Assembly: GCA_934277375.1 (NCBI GenBank)
Contig: CAKQTZ010000012.1
Span: 1 to 64,000, forward strand
DNA length: 64,000 nucleotides
Source: an uncultured Coprococcus sp.
GTDB taxonomy: Bacteria; Bacillota; Clostridia; Lachnospirales; Lachnospiraceae
Direction: 5' to 3'
Shown piece after piece: positions 33,528-42,596 of this stretch. Both the position numbers and the translations under genes were made by a program. Positions within the stretch are counted from its first letter, which is position 1, and each line of letters begins with the position of its first letter. The notes beneath the pieces were generated by a model. That model had not been told where the DNA came from. It searched no databases and worked only from the letters and a program-made list of their open reading frames with translations.

Positions 33528-34463
33528 TCATATCTTCCGCATTGCGGCAAATCCCATCACATAATTTTTTCTGCCGCCAGATGTGTCAAACGGCCATACC
33601 ATATGTCTGCTGCTCACAAGCTCCACATCACAGTTCATGTGCAGTGACATATCCTTCATAAGTTGTGCCACGCCTTCTATGTGATCCACAGACTTCATGG
33701 TCTCCACGTCCCGCTGGTCAAATGCATTTGCAAGTGTCTCCGCATCGGTCTGATCCTCACATGCAGCCACTTCATATCCATATATGAGAACATCCTTTGT
33801 CATATGGTACATGTAATCATTGAGTCTCTCCACCGCAACCTCGTTCAAACTTGAAATGGCGCTGCTTATAAGTCTCAGATCCTCGTCATGATAGTTGTCT
33901 CTGTAATGATAGAGCAATGCTGCAAATCTTGAGTTGAGCTGGCTGTGAAGTCCAACCGCCACACTGTAATCAAATATATCAAGATACCTGTCGGTATCAT
34001 CTACTATATCTCCCACCTCTGTTCTGCCTATATATTTACCAGAATTGGCAGCTGCTATGCCTGTAAGGAACTCAAGTATATGCTCTGTGTCTGCACAATC
34101 CTCCAGCATTGCCTCATACAGACGGTACTGGTCATCGTCAACCTGCCAGAATGGTATATCTGCAATGATATAATCCTGCTCATTCAGCTCATATTCACTG
34201 ACAGCCCGCAGCATGGATTCCCTGTCTCTGTCTATGAGCACAAGTTTGTATTTTTTTGCAAGTCTGCATATGTCTATATCTCCAGCCTGTCCAATTCCCC
34301 AAAGTGCCAGCACAGGCTTTGAACAAGCCGCATCCTGCCCTGGTGCTCTCAACACTGGACAGTTATCTTCTATATATTCTGTCACTTCACATCTATACTG
34401 TTCCCATCCCGCATAGGAATCTGGTATATTCTCAGAGGCTATCATTTCATCAAAATAACTCAT
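33528..34463 (-). CDS. Rossmann-like protein, unknown function
   Basis: A protein of 311 residues that I do not assign to a named family. Residues about 50-80 ('VLALWGIGQAGDIDICRLAK' then 'KLVLIDRDRESML') look like a nucleotide- or SAM-binding beta-alpha-beta unit, with Asp ending the second strand. The rest is mainly helical, with a C-terminal strand pair near 'MVWPFDTSGG' and 'NYVMGFAAMRK'. A methyltransferase-like fold is possible. GGGAGC precedes the ATG. It is a single gene, on the same strand as the sigma operon and 94 bases upstream of it, and divergent from the relQ-type gene. Confidence 0.45.
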   Translation of the reverse strand: MSYFDEMIASENIPDSYAGWEQYRCEVTEYIEDNCPVLRAPGQDAACSKPVLALWGIGQAGDIDICRLAKKYKLVLIDRDRESMLRAVSEYELNEQDYIIADIPFWQVDDDQYRLYEAMLEDCADTEHILEFLTGIAAANSGKYIGRTEVGDIVDDTDRYLDIFDYSVAVGLHSQLNSRFAALLYHYRDNYHDEDLRLISSAISSLNEVAVERLNDYMYHMTKDVLIYGYEVAACEDQTDAETLANAFDQRDVETMKSVDHIEGVAQLMKDMSLHMNCDVELVSSRHMVWPFDTSGGRKNYVMGFAAMRKI

Positions 34464-34649
34464 ATGTTGCTCCCGGTCCTACAATCTGACAGATATACAA
34501 AAAATATGCACCTGTCAGTATTCATCGATCTTTCACAGGTATTTTATAAAATTTTATTTTTAAGCACAAGGGGAATGTAGTATAATACACATAGTTGTGC
34601 AAATTCATTGATAGCCGAATTTGCCAGTCGTATACATTTTGGAGGAGTT

Positions 34650-35369
34650 ATGGAATCAATACAGACAAATGCTCTGAACAGCAAATACATCAATTCCCTT
34701 CTGCGCCCGGAGGAAAATCCATTCGTGCAGGAGATGCAGAACTTCGAAGAGATTATGATGATGTATTCATGTGCCATCAGAGAGGTAAAGACAAAATTTG
34801 AAGTGCTGAACGATGATTTCAGCGTAAGATATAAGCGAAACCCTATAGAATTCATACAATCCAGGATCAAAAAGCCTGTCAGTATAGCCAAAAAGCTTGC
34901 AAGCAAGGGCTGTCCGGTTACATGTGCAAGTATACTGAACAATCTTGATGACGTCGCCGGAATAAGAGTCATCTGCCCATTCATTGATGACATATACATG
35001 GTGGCAGAAAAGCTCATAAGTCAGGACGACATCACCCTGATTGAAGCAAAGGACTACATATCGCATCCAAAGCCAAACGGCTACCGCAGTCTCCATGTCA
35101 TAGTCGAGATTCCGGTATTCTTCGCAGACCACACAAGAAATATGCGCGTGGAGGTTCAGATCAGGACAATCGCAATGGACTTCTGGGCAAGCCTGGATCA
35201 CCAGCTCAGATACAAGAAGGATATCCCGAACGTGGACATGATATCCGCAAGACTTAAGAAATGCGCAGATGTGATATCCGCGACAGACCTTGAGATGCAG
35301 TCCATCAAGAACAGCATTTATGGTCAGCGTTATATTCCTGAACTTAAGAGAGAATCACCTGAAGAATAA
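34650..35369 (+). CDS. RelQ-type small alarmone synthetase (GTP pyrophosphokinase)
   Basis: A protein of 239 residues with a RelA/SpoT synthetase domain only, as in RelQ/YjbM. It should transfer pyrophosphate from ATP to GTP or GDP. Motifs are 'FSVRYKRNPIEFIQSRIKKP' (about 57-76), 'DVAGIRVICPFIDDIYMVAE' (about 103-122), 'HPKPNGYRSLHVIV' (about 139-152) and 'VEVQIRTIAMDFWASLDHQLRYK' (about 168-190, with the catalytic Glu). GGAGG precedes the ATG at 34650. A TATAAT at 34580-34585 is a likely -10. The gene is monocistronic. Confidence 0.9.
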   Translation: MESIQTNALNSKYINSLLRPEENPFVQEMQNFEEIMMMYSCAIREVKTKFEVLNDDFSVRYKRNPIEFIQSRIKKPVSIAKKLASKGCPVTCASILNNLDDVAGIRVICPFIDDIYMVAEKLISQDDITLIEAKDYISHPKPNGYRSLHVIVEIPVFFADHTRNMRVEVQIRTIAMDFWASLDHQLRYKKDIPNVDMISARLKKCADVISATDLEMQSIKNSIYGQRYIPELKRESPEE

Positions 35370-35446
35370 TTGCAGTTATTTATCTCCTACAGATATTTTT
35401 CAACCACAGGTAGAATGAAAAAATTGAGATATTTGCAACTTTTTAT

Positions 35447-35475
35447 TTGACATTTGCTCAAATCTGTTGTAGTAT
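35447..35475 (+). promoter_or_regulatory. tRNA-Arg promoter
   Basis: A perfect TTGACA (35447-35452), 17 bp, TAGTAT (35470-35475), 22 bases before the tRNA. Confidence 0.7.
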
Positions 35476-35497
35476 AACTGATGTTGTTAAGCAACAT

Positions 35498-35571
35498 GTG
35501 TGCATAGCTCAGCTGGATAGAGCACTTGGCTACGGACCAAGGTGTCGGGGGTTCGAATCCTCTTGCGCACG
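35498..35571 (+). tRNA. tRNA-Arg (anticodon ACG)
   Basis: A complete cloverleaf: acceptor GTGTGCA/TGCGCAC with a G-T pair, D arm GCTC...GAGC, anticodon stem CTTGG/CCAAG with loop CTACGGA (anticodon ACG, A34 normally edited to inosine), and T arm with TTCGAAT. CCA is not encoded. Confidence 0.95.
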
Positions 35572-35577
35572 TGGTAG

Positions 35578-35610
35578 AAGCTGTCTGAATTATTTCAGAC
35601 AGCTTTTTTT
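35578..35610 (+). terminator. tRNA-Arg terminator
   Basis: AAGCTGTCTG pairs perfectly with TCAGACAGCTT-type 3' arm (35578-35587 and about 35595-35605), followed by a T run. Confidence 0.88.
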
Positions 35611-35613
35611 CAT

Positions 35614-35673
35614 TAAAAAACCAGCGGATGATCCTCCCTATAGATTTACTCTATAGATCACCCTCTGGTTTTT
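35614..35673 (-). terminator. Terminator of the 35731 gene
   Basis: On the minus strand an AAAAACCAG...CTGGTTTTTT outer stem encloses an inner CTATAG/CTATAG stem, followed by T-rich sequence. It also faces the tRNA-Arg unit from the other side. Confidence 0.65.
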
Positions 35674-35730
35674 CTGTGTACACAGAATTCTCTGCTACAA
35701 GCCTTATTTAACAGATATAAACTTCCATCA

Positions 35731-36162
35731 CTATTCTCCCAGATATTCCTCCACCTTCTCAGGCGTATCCAGCCTTAGCCTCACAATAGTCATCATGATC
35801 ATATATCGTATCACTTCTTTTAATATCTCATCATCAAACTGCGACTTCATATTTTCCGGGTATGCGTGCACCAGGAAATGTACATTGTAAGCATCATCCT
35901 GTCTTGAGATAAATGCGCTCACATACAGGCCGTTCATGATTGCTGTTATGATGTCGTCATCCGTGATCTGTATATTTATCTTATACATCTTTGATATAAA
36001 CTTTACCGTCTTGTCCTCCCTTATGAAGAAACGCCTGTCTGTAATCTCTCCTATGGAAAAGTTCTGTTTATGCAGTGTTATTGCCTGCAGAAATTCTGAT
36101 TCCCTGTCGTTCTCAATTATATAATCATATATATCATTCGGTGTGTATGCCATATTGTTCAA
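35731..36162 (-). CDS. Hypothetical protein (143 aa)
   Basis: A soluble protein of 143 residues that I do not recognise. It has an N-terminal 'YTPNDIYDYIIENDRESEF' helical region, a central mixed region ('NIQITDDDIITAIMNGLYVSAF') and a C-terminal helix rich in Met/Ile ('EVIRYMIMMTIVRLRL'). There is no signal peptide, Cys pair or catalytic motif. The start is TTG at 36162, with AAGGA just upstream; ATG at 36153 is the alternative. It lies 71 bases after the 36234 gene on the same strand. Confidence 0.5.
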   Translation of the reverse strand: MNNMAYTPNDIYDYIIENDRESEFLQAITLHKQNFSIGEITDRRFFIREDKTVKFISKMYKINIQITDDDIITAIMNGLYVSAFISRQDDAYNVHFLVHAYPENMKSQFDDEILKEVIRYMIMMTIVRLRLDTPEKVEEYLGE

Positions 36163-36233
36163 GTTATCCTTTCATTGCTATTGTCTATGATCATGTACCC
36201 ATGGACTTTATTCATATACACGGCACCATTACG

Positions 36234-36995
36234 TTACGCCACCATCGTAAGTCCCATCACGAATATCACAAACGCACCGATCGTAAACACATACCACCCC
36301 ATAACACGGGCTGCAAGCTCCCAGTCCGATGGTTCAATATCATGCAAATTTCTTACTCTAGGCCACATAGCCAGTTTGAAAAGTTCATCAGGAAACAACA
36401 TGCCTATGACTGCAATAATGCATATAATAATTCCGTATATATAGAATGCTATACTTCCTCTGTTCGTAAGCCTAGGGCCATTTATAAACTCTGCTATATC
36501 ATATATATTCGGTGGGTATGTGCCATCCGGTTCTGCAGTCACTTCAAAATAATTTTCCTCCGTACCATCCGCACTGTATATCCTATAGCCATTCTTCGCA
36601 ACAGCACCTCTGAAATATAATTTATCACCTTCCATAATCGTTACTCCGAAAAAATCGTCAGATGATAAACTGCCATTGTTGGTCTCTACCGGCATGGCAG
36701 AAGGATCCTCCGTCCAGCTATATGGTCCGTATATTATGTCTTTATACCCATCTCCTGTAAACCGGTTATAACACTTATATTCTATCCTCTGGTCATCATA
36801 TACTGTGATACTTGTATATCCATCTGTATATGTCACATCTCCCTGACCTTCTTTTTTCGTCAGGAAGTCTCCCCTGAATTTAATTCCCTTTATGGACATT
36901 ATGATCGGATAGATTATAGAAAATGCCACGATCATTACTGCAACAACGACCATTAAAACCTTCTGTGTCTTTGATAAATTTTTAATTCTTTCCAT
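36234..36995 (-). CDS. Hypothetical membrane protein (253 aa)
   Basis: A protein of 253 residues not assigned to a family. One transmembrane helix is at about 11-33. A beta-rich extracytoplasmic domain of about 140 residues follows ('YTSITVYDDQRIEYKCYN', 'GYKDIIYGPYSWTED'), then two helices at about 182-203 and 231-251 with a short cytoplasmic segment between them. AAAGAGG precedes the ATG. It lies in a minus-strand run of uncharacterised genes (35731-38173) but is separated from the next upstream gene by 125 bases. Confidence 0.5.
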   Translation of the reverse strand: MERIKNLSKTQKVLMVVVAVMIVAFSIIYPIIMSIKGIKFRGDFLTKKEGQGDVTYTDGYTSITVYDDQRIEYKCYNRFTGDGYKDIIYGPYSWTEDPSAMPVETNNGSLSSDDFFGVTIMEGDKLYFRGAVAKNGYRIYSADGTEENYFEVTAEPDGTYPPNIYDIAEFINGPRLTNRGSIAFYIYGIIICIIAVIGMLFPDELFKLAMWPRVRNLHDIEPSDWELAARVMGWYVFTIGAFVIFVMGLTMVA

Positions 36996-37120
36996 ACCTC
37001 TTTTTCCCTTTCGCTCATCAATTTTTATACGTTATCTTCATGAATTACCAGGATCATACTCCGCAACTTTCGAATAGTACCTAGTTACCGCCAGTATCAT
37101 CTACTGTCACATCCACCCGG

Positions 37121-38173
37121 CTAGAACAGATCAAGCATATTATCAAGATATATCTCTTCTCTAACCTTGAGCTGGTACTCCTGCTTTGTCATATAGTATA
37201 GCAGAAATTCCAGCACTATGGCACTTCCAAGACTTCTTCCCTCTATCTTGAAATTGGAAAACCCCAGCGGCAGGTAAATGTTCCTTATATCATCTATACC
37301 TATAAATCCCGGATTCTCCATCGCTTTTGAGAAATGATAGCCACCTGCTGCGTTCGGCGATGTACAGTGGTGAATTGATCTCTCACCGAGAGCCATACGG
37401 CTCACATCCTCATAGCAGGCCTTCCTATCCTGACAGGAGAACCAACAGCATTCGTTGCACAGGAATTCAACCTTGTCTTTCTGCTTTTGCGTAAGCGCCC
37501 CCAGCCTGTCAAATGCTTTGTTCAGCCGAAAATCCGGCACAACATATCGGAATTCATCCCGGTCAAGCTCTTCTGAAAACAGATCAAAGTCCGTAATGAC
37601 CTTTGTTGTCGATGAAACCATATATAGTCCCGGATAATTCTCCTGCAGATAGTCAAGTAGCAACTCCGAATGGACTATGACGCCATTTTGAATATATACC
37701 TTACCTTCTGCCTGGTTAGATCTTAGCATGATACTTCCGCTTTGGGGGGTATATGCAGCTGCTCCGCCATCCTCAAACACTTTGCACAAGTCATTACACC
37801 TTTTATCCGCAAGATGTTCCGGTCTTAACAATGAGTTGCTGAAGGTCAGTCTCGCCGATATTCCATACTCACTCATAAGTTCCAGCACATCTTCTGCATC
37901 GCTGTCGCCATATCCCACTCTGCCACCGCCCCAGAGACAGTCACCCGGTGCGCCATACACTGAACCAATATCACACCAGTCGTAAAAATATTTCCTGTGC
38001 TCACGGTATAACGGCAGGAATACCTTGTACAGCTCGTAAAATTCAAAAAGTCCGGGCAGATGGTAATGTGCCTTGTATTCTGTTTTGTTATTACCTGTCT
38101 CTGGCTTTGATCTGCCAGGCAATGGCTCATTCTCCATAGTGTTCATTTTCCTGTTTTCTTTCTGTTTCCACAT
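37121..38173 (-). CDS. Hypothetical protein, U32 peptidase/TIM-barrel-like with Cys cluster
   Basis: A protein of 350 residues. The pattern 'YGAPGDCLWGGGRVG' (about 73-87), 'ARLTFSNSLLRPEHL' (about 106-120), 'VPDFRLNKAF' (about 209-218), a Cys cluster C-x2-C-C-x3-C-x5-C near 233-246, and 'GFSNFKIEGR' (about 307-316) recalls the peptidase U32 / RlhA-type fold, where Cys residues hold an iron-sulfur cluster. The match is partial and by eye. It might be a tRNA/rRNA-modifying or a diverged enzyme. The start is uncertain: ATGs at 38173, 38146 and 38137 are in frame. It is divergent from the amidohydrolase gene. Confidence 0.45.
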   Translation of the reverse strand: MWKQKENRKMNTMENEPLPGRSKPETGNNKTEYKAHYHLPGLFEFYELYKVFLPLYREHRKYFYDWCDIGSVYGAPGDCLWGGGRVGYGDSDAEDVLELMSEYGISARLTFSNSLLRPEHLADKRCNDLCKVFEDGGAAAYTPQSGSIMLRSNQAEGKVYIQNGVIVHSELLLDYLQENYPGLYMVSSTTKVITDFDLFSEELDRDEFRYVVPDFRLNKAFDRLGALTQKQKDKVEFLCNECCWFSCQDRKACYEDVSRMALGERSIHHCTSPNAAGGYHFSKAMENPGFIGIDDIRNIYLPLGFSNFKIEGRSLGSAIVLEFLLYYMTKQEYQLKVREEIYLDNMLDLF

Positions 38174-38225
38174 GTTATCTTCGCTTCCACATACTGTCTA
38201 CAATTATATAAAAATTCTTCATCTG

Positions 38226-38255
38226 TTGCAAACTTTGTTTAGGATATTGTATATT
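38226..38255 (+). promoter_or_regulatory. Promoter of the 38297 amidohydrolase
   Basis: TTGCAA (38226-38231), 18 bp, TATATT (38250-38255), about 40 bases before the start codon. Confidence 0.5.
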
Positions 38256-38296
38256 TGAACTAAGGAAAATTCATATTTTATAAGCGAGGGATGACT

Positions 38297-39577
38297 ATGA
38301 ATTATGCATTTACAAATGGAAAAATATTAGACGGAACTAAGGATATGCAGATACAGACAGGTCTCTGTATCTTGGTCCGGGACGGCAAAATATACGACAT
38401 CGTAAAGGATACTGCTAATCTTGACGGATACAAGATCATAGACCTTCAGGGACATTACATTCTGCCGGGTCTTATCAATATGCACGTACATCTTGCGGGA
38501 AGCGGAAAACCGCAGAAAAAGCAGCGCGACAATGAAAAACTTGTAAATACCATCATGGGCTCAGCGCTTACCAGAGCCATCGCATACAACATGGTGGCAG
38601 GCTTTGCAAAGGACGAAGTGCTAAGCGGTGTCACTACCATAAGAACTGTTGGCGGCCTTGGCAACTTTGACACCAGACTGCGTGACGAGATCGAAGCAGG
38701 CACCAAGATAGGTCCGCGTATCCTTGCCGCCAATCAGGGAATCTCAGTTCCCGGCGGTCATATGGCGGGTTCGGTCGCCATCGCTGCTGCGAACTTAGAT
38801 GAAGCACTTGCCCACCTGAACAAATGTGAGAAAGAAAAGGTTGATATCATCAAGCTCATGATCACCGGTGGAGTGCTTGATGCAAAGGAAAAGGGCGTCC
38901 CGGGAGAACTGAAGATGTCACCCGATATGGTGCGTGCCGTCTGCGACAAGGCTCATGCAGACGGCTACATGGTTTCCGCCCACGTCGAATCGCCTGAGGG
39001 TGTGCGCGTAGCTCTGGAAAACGGGGTTGATTCCATAGAGCACGGTGCCAAGATGGACGATGACATGATCAGGCTTTTCAAGGAACGCGGGGCATTCCTC
39101 TGCACCACTATCTCTCCTGCTCTTCCATATGCTCTGTTTGACCGCGCCCTCACGAATGCGACCGAGGTCGAGCAGTACAATGGAAATGTCGTATTTGAGG
39201 GAATCATCGACTGTTCAAAGGCAGCTCTGGCAAATGACATCCCTGTTGTGCTGGGAAATGACGTCGGCTGTCCATGGATCACACAGTATGACTTCTGGCG
39301 TGAACTGTACTACTTCCACAAATATGTCGGAGTATCCAACTCATTTGCACTGTACACCGCGACAAAGCGAAGTGCGGAGCTTGCCGGGATCGGACAGCTC
39401 ACTGGCTCCATCGAAAAGGGCAAATATGCAGACATGATAGTGACAGCCGAAAATCCACTGGATGATCTGCGCGTCCTAAGAAACCTTGAGATGGTCATCA
39501 CCAAGGGAAACATCATCGACCACCCGAAGATCAAGAAGAGGAAGAACGTCGACGCGGAGCTGGACAAGTTTCTGTAG
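38297..39577 (+). CDS. Amidohydrolase family protein (imidazolonepropionase/prolidase-like)
   Basis: A protein of 426 residues in the metal-dependent amidohydrolase superfamily. The N-terminal beta-sandwich leads to 'ILPGLINMHVHLAG' (about 57-70, HxH). Further ligands fall in 'DIIKLMITGGVLDAKEKG' (Lys or metal-bridging residue near 184), 'YMVSAHVESPEGVRVAL' (about 222-238), 'GVDSIEHGAKMDDD' (about 241-254) and 'VVLGNDVGCPW' (about 316-326, catalytic Asp). This subgroup hydrolyses cyclic amides or Xaa-Pro/arginine dipeptides. ATG at 38297 has GAGGG 7 bases upstream. It is followed 38 bases on by a zinc-ribbon gene. Confidence 0.85.
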   Translation: MNYAFTNGKILDGTKDMQIQTGLCILVRDGKIYDIVKDTANLDGYKIIDLQGHYILPGLINMHVHLAGSGKPQKKQRDNEKLVNTIMGSALTRAIAYNMVAGFAKDEVLSGVTTIRTVGGLGNFDTRLRDEIEAGTKIGPRILAANQGISVPGGHMAGSVAIAAANLDEALAHLNKCEKEKVDIIKLMITGGVLDAKEKGVPGELKMSPDMVRAVCDKAHADGYMVSAHVESPEGVRVALENGVDSIEHGAKMDDDMIRLFKERGAFLCTTISPALPYALFDRALTNATEVEQYNGNVVFEGIIDCSKAALANDIPVVLGNDVGCPWITQYDFWRELYYFHKYVGVSNSFALYTATKRSAELAGIGQLTGSIEKGKYADMIVTAENPLDDLRVLRNLEMVITKGNIIDHPKIKKRKNVDAELDKFL

Positions 39578-39615
39578 GCAATACAAGCAAACTGCAACGG
39601 AGGTTATTATTTATT

Positions 39616-39846
39616 ATGGGAAATACATTCAGGGAAGTTAAGTGTTACAAATGCGGACATATTTTTATGTGGCAGAAAGATGGTATCGAATATCAGTCTG
39701 AATATCGTCTGGAAAGCACCAGCGAACTGCTTGGAATTGCAGAATGTCCTAAATGCGGTACGGATATGTTGGTAATTCCGCATGTTCTTGAGGGAATCTC
39801 TAAAGATTCAAGTGGAATTGTTAAAATGGGGATAAAGGGAATATAA
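39616..39846 (+). CDS. Small zinc-ribbon protein
   Basis: A protein of 76 residues with two CxxC knuckles, 'CYKCG' (about 10-14) and 'CPKCG' (about 44-48), forming one zinc ribbon. The C-terminal 25 residues are hydrophobic and charged without a further motif. The function is unknown; such proteins bind nucleic acid or protein. GGAGG is 12 bases before the ATG. It is the last gene after the amidohydrolase and ends at a strong terminator. Confidence 0.7.
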   Translation: MGNTFREVKCYKCGHIFMWQKDGIEYQSEYRLESTSELLGIAECPKCGTDMLVIPHVLEGISKDSSGIVKMGIKGI

Positions 39847-39856
39847 AGCCAAAAAC

Positions 39857-39897
39857 AACCGGGTATGTTTCTTCCTGAACATGCCCGGTTATTTTTA
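39857..39897. terminator. Terminator between zinc-ribbon gene and sstT
   Basis: AACCGGGTATGTT (39857-39869) pairs with AACATGCCCGGTT (39878-39890, one mismatch), followed by ATTTTTA. It serves converging transcripts. Confidence 0.82.
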
Positions 39898-39909
39898 TAT
39901 GAAAATATC

Positions 39910-41160
39910 CTACTCATCCGGATTCACGATGGCGCCTATCTTAAACTCTCTGCCATCCTTCTGCCACTGTCTGTACTCCGCCGTAGCAGCAAAGAGTACA
40001 TCTCCCGATGAGTTGATCGCAGTCTCAAGTGAATCCTGGACCACTCCGATGATCATTCCGACGGCAACAGCCTGCATGGATATATCCTGTGGGATTCCAA
40101 ACAGCGAGCATGCCATAGGAATGAGAAGTAACGATCCTCCCGCAACACCTGATGCACCGCACGCGCCAAGAGTTGCCATGAGACTGAGCATGAGTGCTGT
40201 CGGAACGTCAACCGACACTCCCATGGTATTTGCAACGGAAAGCGCCATTATAGTTATAGTGATGGCGGCACCGTCCATATTGATGGTTGCACCAAGCGGG
40301 ATGGATACAGAATACACATCCGGGTCAAGTCCAAGTCTTTTGCAAAGTGACATGTTCACAGGGATATTTGCCGCAGAACTTCTGGTGAAGAACGCCGTCA
40401 CGCCTGACTCTCTGAGACATCTCCACGCGAGTGGATATGCATTTCTCCTTAAGACGATAGTCGCAAGAAGAGGATCTACGATCAATGCAACCATGAGCAT
40501 AGCGCCCACAAGCACCAGCAGTAATCTGCCATATTCCTTAAATATCGACAATCCGCTCTCCGATACTGTCGTGAATACAAGTCCCATGATTCCAAATGGC
40601 GCGCATCCGATGATCCACCTCACGACGGTCGACACCGCATCCGATATGGATACAAGTGTAGATTTTACGGACTTGCTTGTCCGGCGCATGGCAAGTCCAA
40701 ACAAAAGCGCCCATGCAAGTATGCAGAGATAATTTGCACTTAGTATTGCATTTACCGGGTTATCAGTGATGTTGAGCAAAAGATTCTGAAGCACCTCCAT
40801 GATTCCCGATGGAACGACATCCGACTGATACGATTCCAGGTCCAGTGTCATGGTTACAGGGAAAATAAAGCTTGCGCTCACCGCCACAACCGCCGCGCAC
40901 AGCGTGCTGAGTATATACATGATCGTCACCATGCGGAACTGTTGTCCATTTCCTTTTCCTGCATTTGCAATGGAGCTGATGACAAGGGCAAACACCAGTA
41001 TCGGCGCGATTGCCTTGAGCGCTCTGACAAACATAGTTCCGATCAGTCCTATTCCCGTTGCCTCCGGCACCAGAAGCCCCAGCACCGCACCGATTACTAT
41101 TCCAACCAATATCTTCGCGATCAGTGACACCTTATTCCACATCTCTACAATCTTTTTCAT
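39910..41160 (-). CDS. sstT: Serine/threonine:sodium symporter SstT
   Basis: A protein of 416 residues of the DAACS (dicarboxylate/amino acid:cation symporter) family, best matching SstT. It has eight transmembrane helices plus re-entrant hairpins. The first is 'TRSSAANIPVNMSLCKRLG' (Ser-rich HP1). The TM7 motif N-M-D-G sits in 'GATINMDGAAITITIMAL'. HP2 is 'LGACGASGVAGGSLLLIPM', and TM8 contains 'VVQDSLETAINSSGDVLFAATAEY'. It imports serine and threonine with sodium. AGGAG precedes the ATG. It lies 30 bases downstream of the MFS gene and is probably cotranscribed. Confidence 0.92.
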   Translation of the reverse strand: MKKIVEMWNKVSLIAKILVGIVIGAVLGLLVPEATGIGLIGTMFVRALKAIAPILVFALVISSIANAGKGNGQQFRMVTIMYILSTLCAAVVAVSASFIFPVTMTLDLESYQSDVVPSGIMEVLQNLLLNITDNPVNAILSANYLCILAWALLFGLAMRRTSKSVKSTLVSISDAVSTVVRWIIGCAPFGIMGLVFTTVSESGLSIFKEYGRLLLVLVGAMLMVALIVDPLLATIVLRRNAYPLAWRCLRESGVTAFFTRSSAANIPVNMSLCKRLGLDPDVYSVSIPLGATINMDGAAITITIMALSVANTMGVSVDVPTALMLSLMATLGACGASGVAGGSLLLIPMACSLFGIPQDISMQAVAVGMIIGVVQDSLETAINSSGDVLFAATAEYRQWQKDGREFKIGAIVNPDE

Positions 41161-41190
41161 TAATCTAACTCCTAACTATATTTCTGCTTA

Positions 41191-42384
41191 TTAACATACA
41201 TTTCCTTTAGTGTTCTTCTTTCTCAGAAGAAGTATCCCCACGAGCAGAAGCACTGGGAATATAACTCCCGCAAGGATTCCGCGTTTCAGGTCGTCCGATG
41301 CCAGACTTGACACAAAGCCCACCAGAGTCGGTCCGCCGGAGCAGCCCACATCCCCCGCAAGCGCCAGCAATGCAAAAAGTGACGTTCCGCCATTTCGCAG
41401 AGCCGATGACGCCTTGCTGAAACTTCCAGGCCACATAATTCCCACTGAAAATCCGCAGACTGAGCAGCCGATAAGTGATACGAACGCGGACGGTGCAAGG
41501 GATATGCACAGATACGACAGGATACACAAAAGGCTGCTGCCTATCATGAATTTGTCCAGATCGATCCGGTCTCCCCTTTTGCCATAGAACGTTCTGGCAC
41601 TTCCCATAAGCACAGCAAATGCCATCGGTCCGGCGAGGTCTCCAACAACCTTGCTCACTCCAAGTCCCTGCTCTGCAAATGTGGACGCCCACTGACTGAC
41701 TCCCTGCTCACTGGCACCCGCACACAGCATCATGAGCATGAGTATCCAGAATGTCTTATTCATACAGAGCTCCCTGATTGTCATTCCGCTCTCTCCATCT
41801 TCTATGAGCGAGGCTATTGGAACTCTGGTAAATGCAATGCCATTTATGATCGGGATCACTGCCCAGATCAGAGCCATGACCTTCCAGTTCTGTATTCCAC
41901 ACACCTTGAAGAACAAGGTTGACAGCAGCACCACGGACACATGTCCCCAGCAGTAAAATGGATGCAGGAGACTCATCGCTTTTTCCTTGTTATCACTTGG
42001 ACAGCTCTCCACGATGGGACTTATCAGAACCTCTATAAGCCCGCCTCCCACCGCATATATCACCACCGAGATAAATATTCCAGTGAATGCATCTGGCAGC
42101 ACATCAGGCAGGATCACAAGACTTATGAGTCCGGCCGCCGAAAATACATGGGCAAGAACTATCGATATCCGGTATCCTATCCTGTCCACAAATTTAGCCG
42201 ACAGCAGATCAATGACAAGCTGGATTCCAAAATTGAATGTTATCAGCATAGTGATCTTGCTGAGCGGGATGTTGTAACTCTTCTCAAATGTCAGGAAAAG
42301 CAGAGGCACAAAGTTGTTGACGATTGCCTGTACTATATAACCCACAAAACAGGCGTACACTGTGTTTTGGTATTTATTCTTCAT
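41191..42384 (-). CDS. MFS transporter
   Basis: A protein of 397 residues with twelve transmembrane helices of the major facilitator superfamily. The loop 2-3 motif is modified ('KFVDRIGYRISIVLAH'), and a second-half counterpart is 'YGKRGDRIDLDKFM'. The helix 5 region 'SLLHPFYCWGHVSVVLLS' resembles FucP/sugar-type MFS carriers. The substrate is unknown. ATG at 42384 has GAGAGG upstream; an ATG at 42405 lacks a site. It precedes sstT in the same direction. Confidence 0.85.
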   Translation of the reverse strand: MKNKYQNTVYACFVGYIVQAIVNNFVPLLFLTFEKSYNIPLSKITMLITFNFGIQLVIDLLSAKFVDRIGYRISIVLAHVFSAAGLISLVILPDVLPDAFTGIFISVVIYAVGGGLIEVLISPIVESCPSDNKEKAMSLLHPFYCWGHVSVVLLSTLFFKVCGIQNWKVMALIWAVIPIINGIAFTRVPIASLIEDGESGMTIRELCMNKTFWILMLMMLCAGASEQGVSQWASTFAEQGLGVSKVVGDLAGPMAFAVLMGSARTFYGKRGDRIDLDKFMIGSSLLCILSYLCISLAPSAFVSLIGCSVCGFSVGIMWPGSFSKASSALRNGGTSLFALLALAGDVGCSGGPTLVGFVSSLASDDLKRGILAGVIFPVLLLVGILLLRKKNTKGNVC

Positions 42385-42596
42385 TGTATAACCTCTCATA
42401 TCCACAGATATTACTCTTCATTTTTTCCGTAGATCTTTTTTTTATGTAGTATATCATCACAATACTTGATAATATCACACATATATCAGTCTTGTATATA
42501 ACGGGATTATCCAGAAATGATACTTTCATGCACAAAACCAGTATTTAGTCAATTTGAAGTAATATGTTGTCCTCCAAGTTAATTCATAAAATGCCA

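Noticed and set aside
36075..36620. 181-codon plus-strand frame over the 36234 gene
   Set aside because: No ribosome site, low-complexity Tyr/His translation, and the opposing frame has a signal-anchor and coherent membrane pattern.
39881..40732. 283-codon plus-strand frame over sstT
   Set aside because: Complement of a strongly supported symporter gene; Thr/Ser/Pro-rich translation with no motif.
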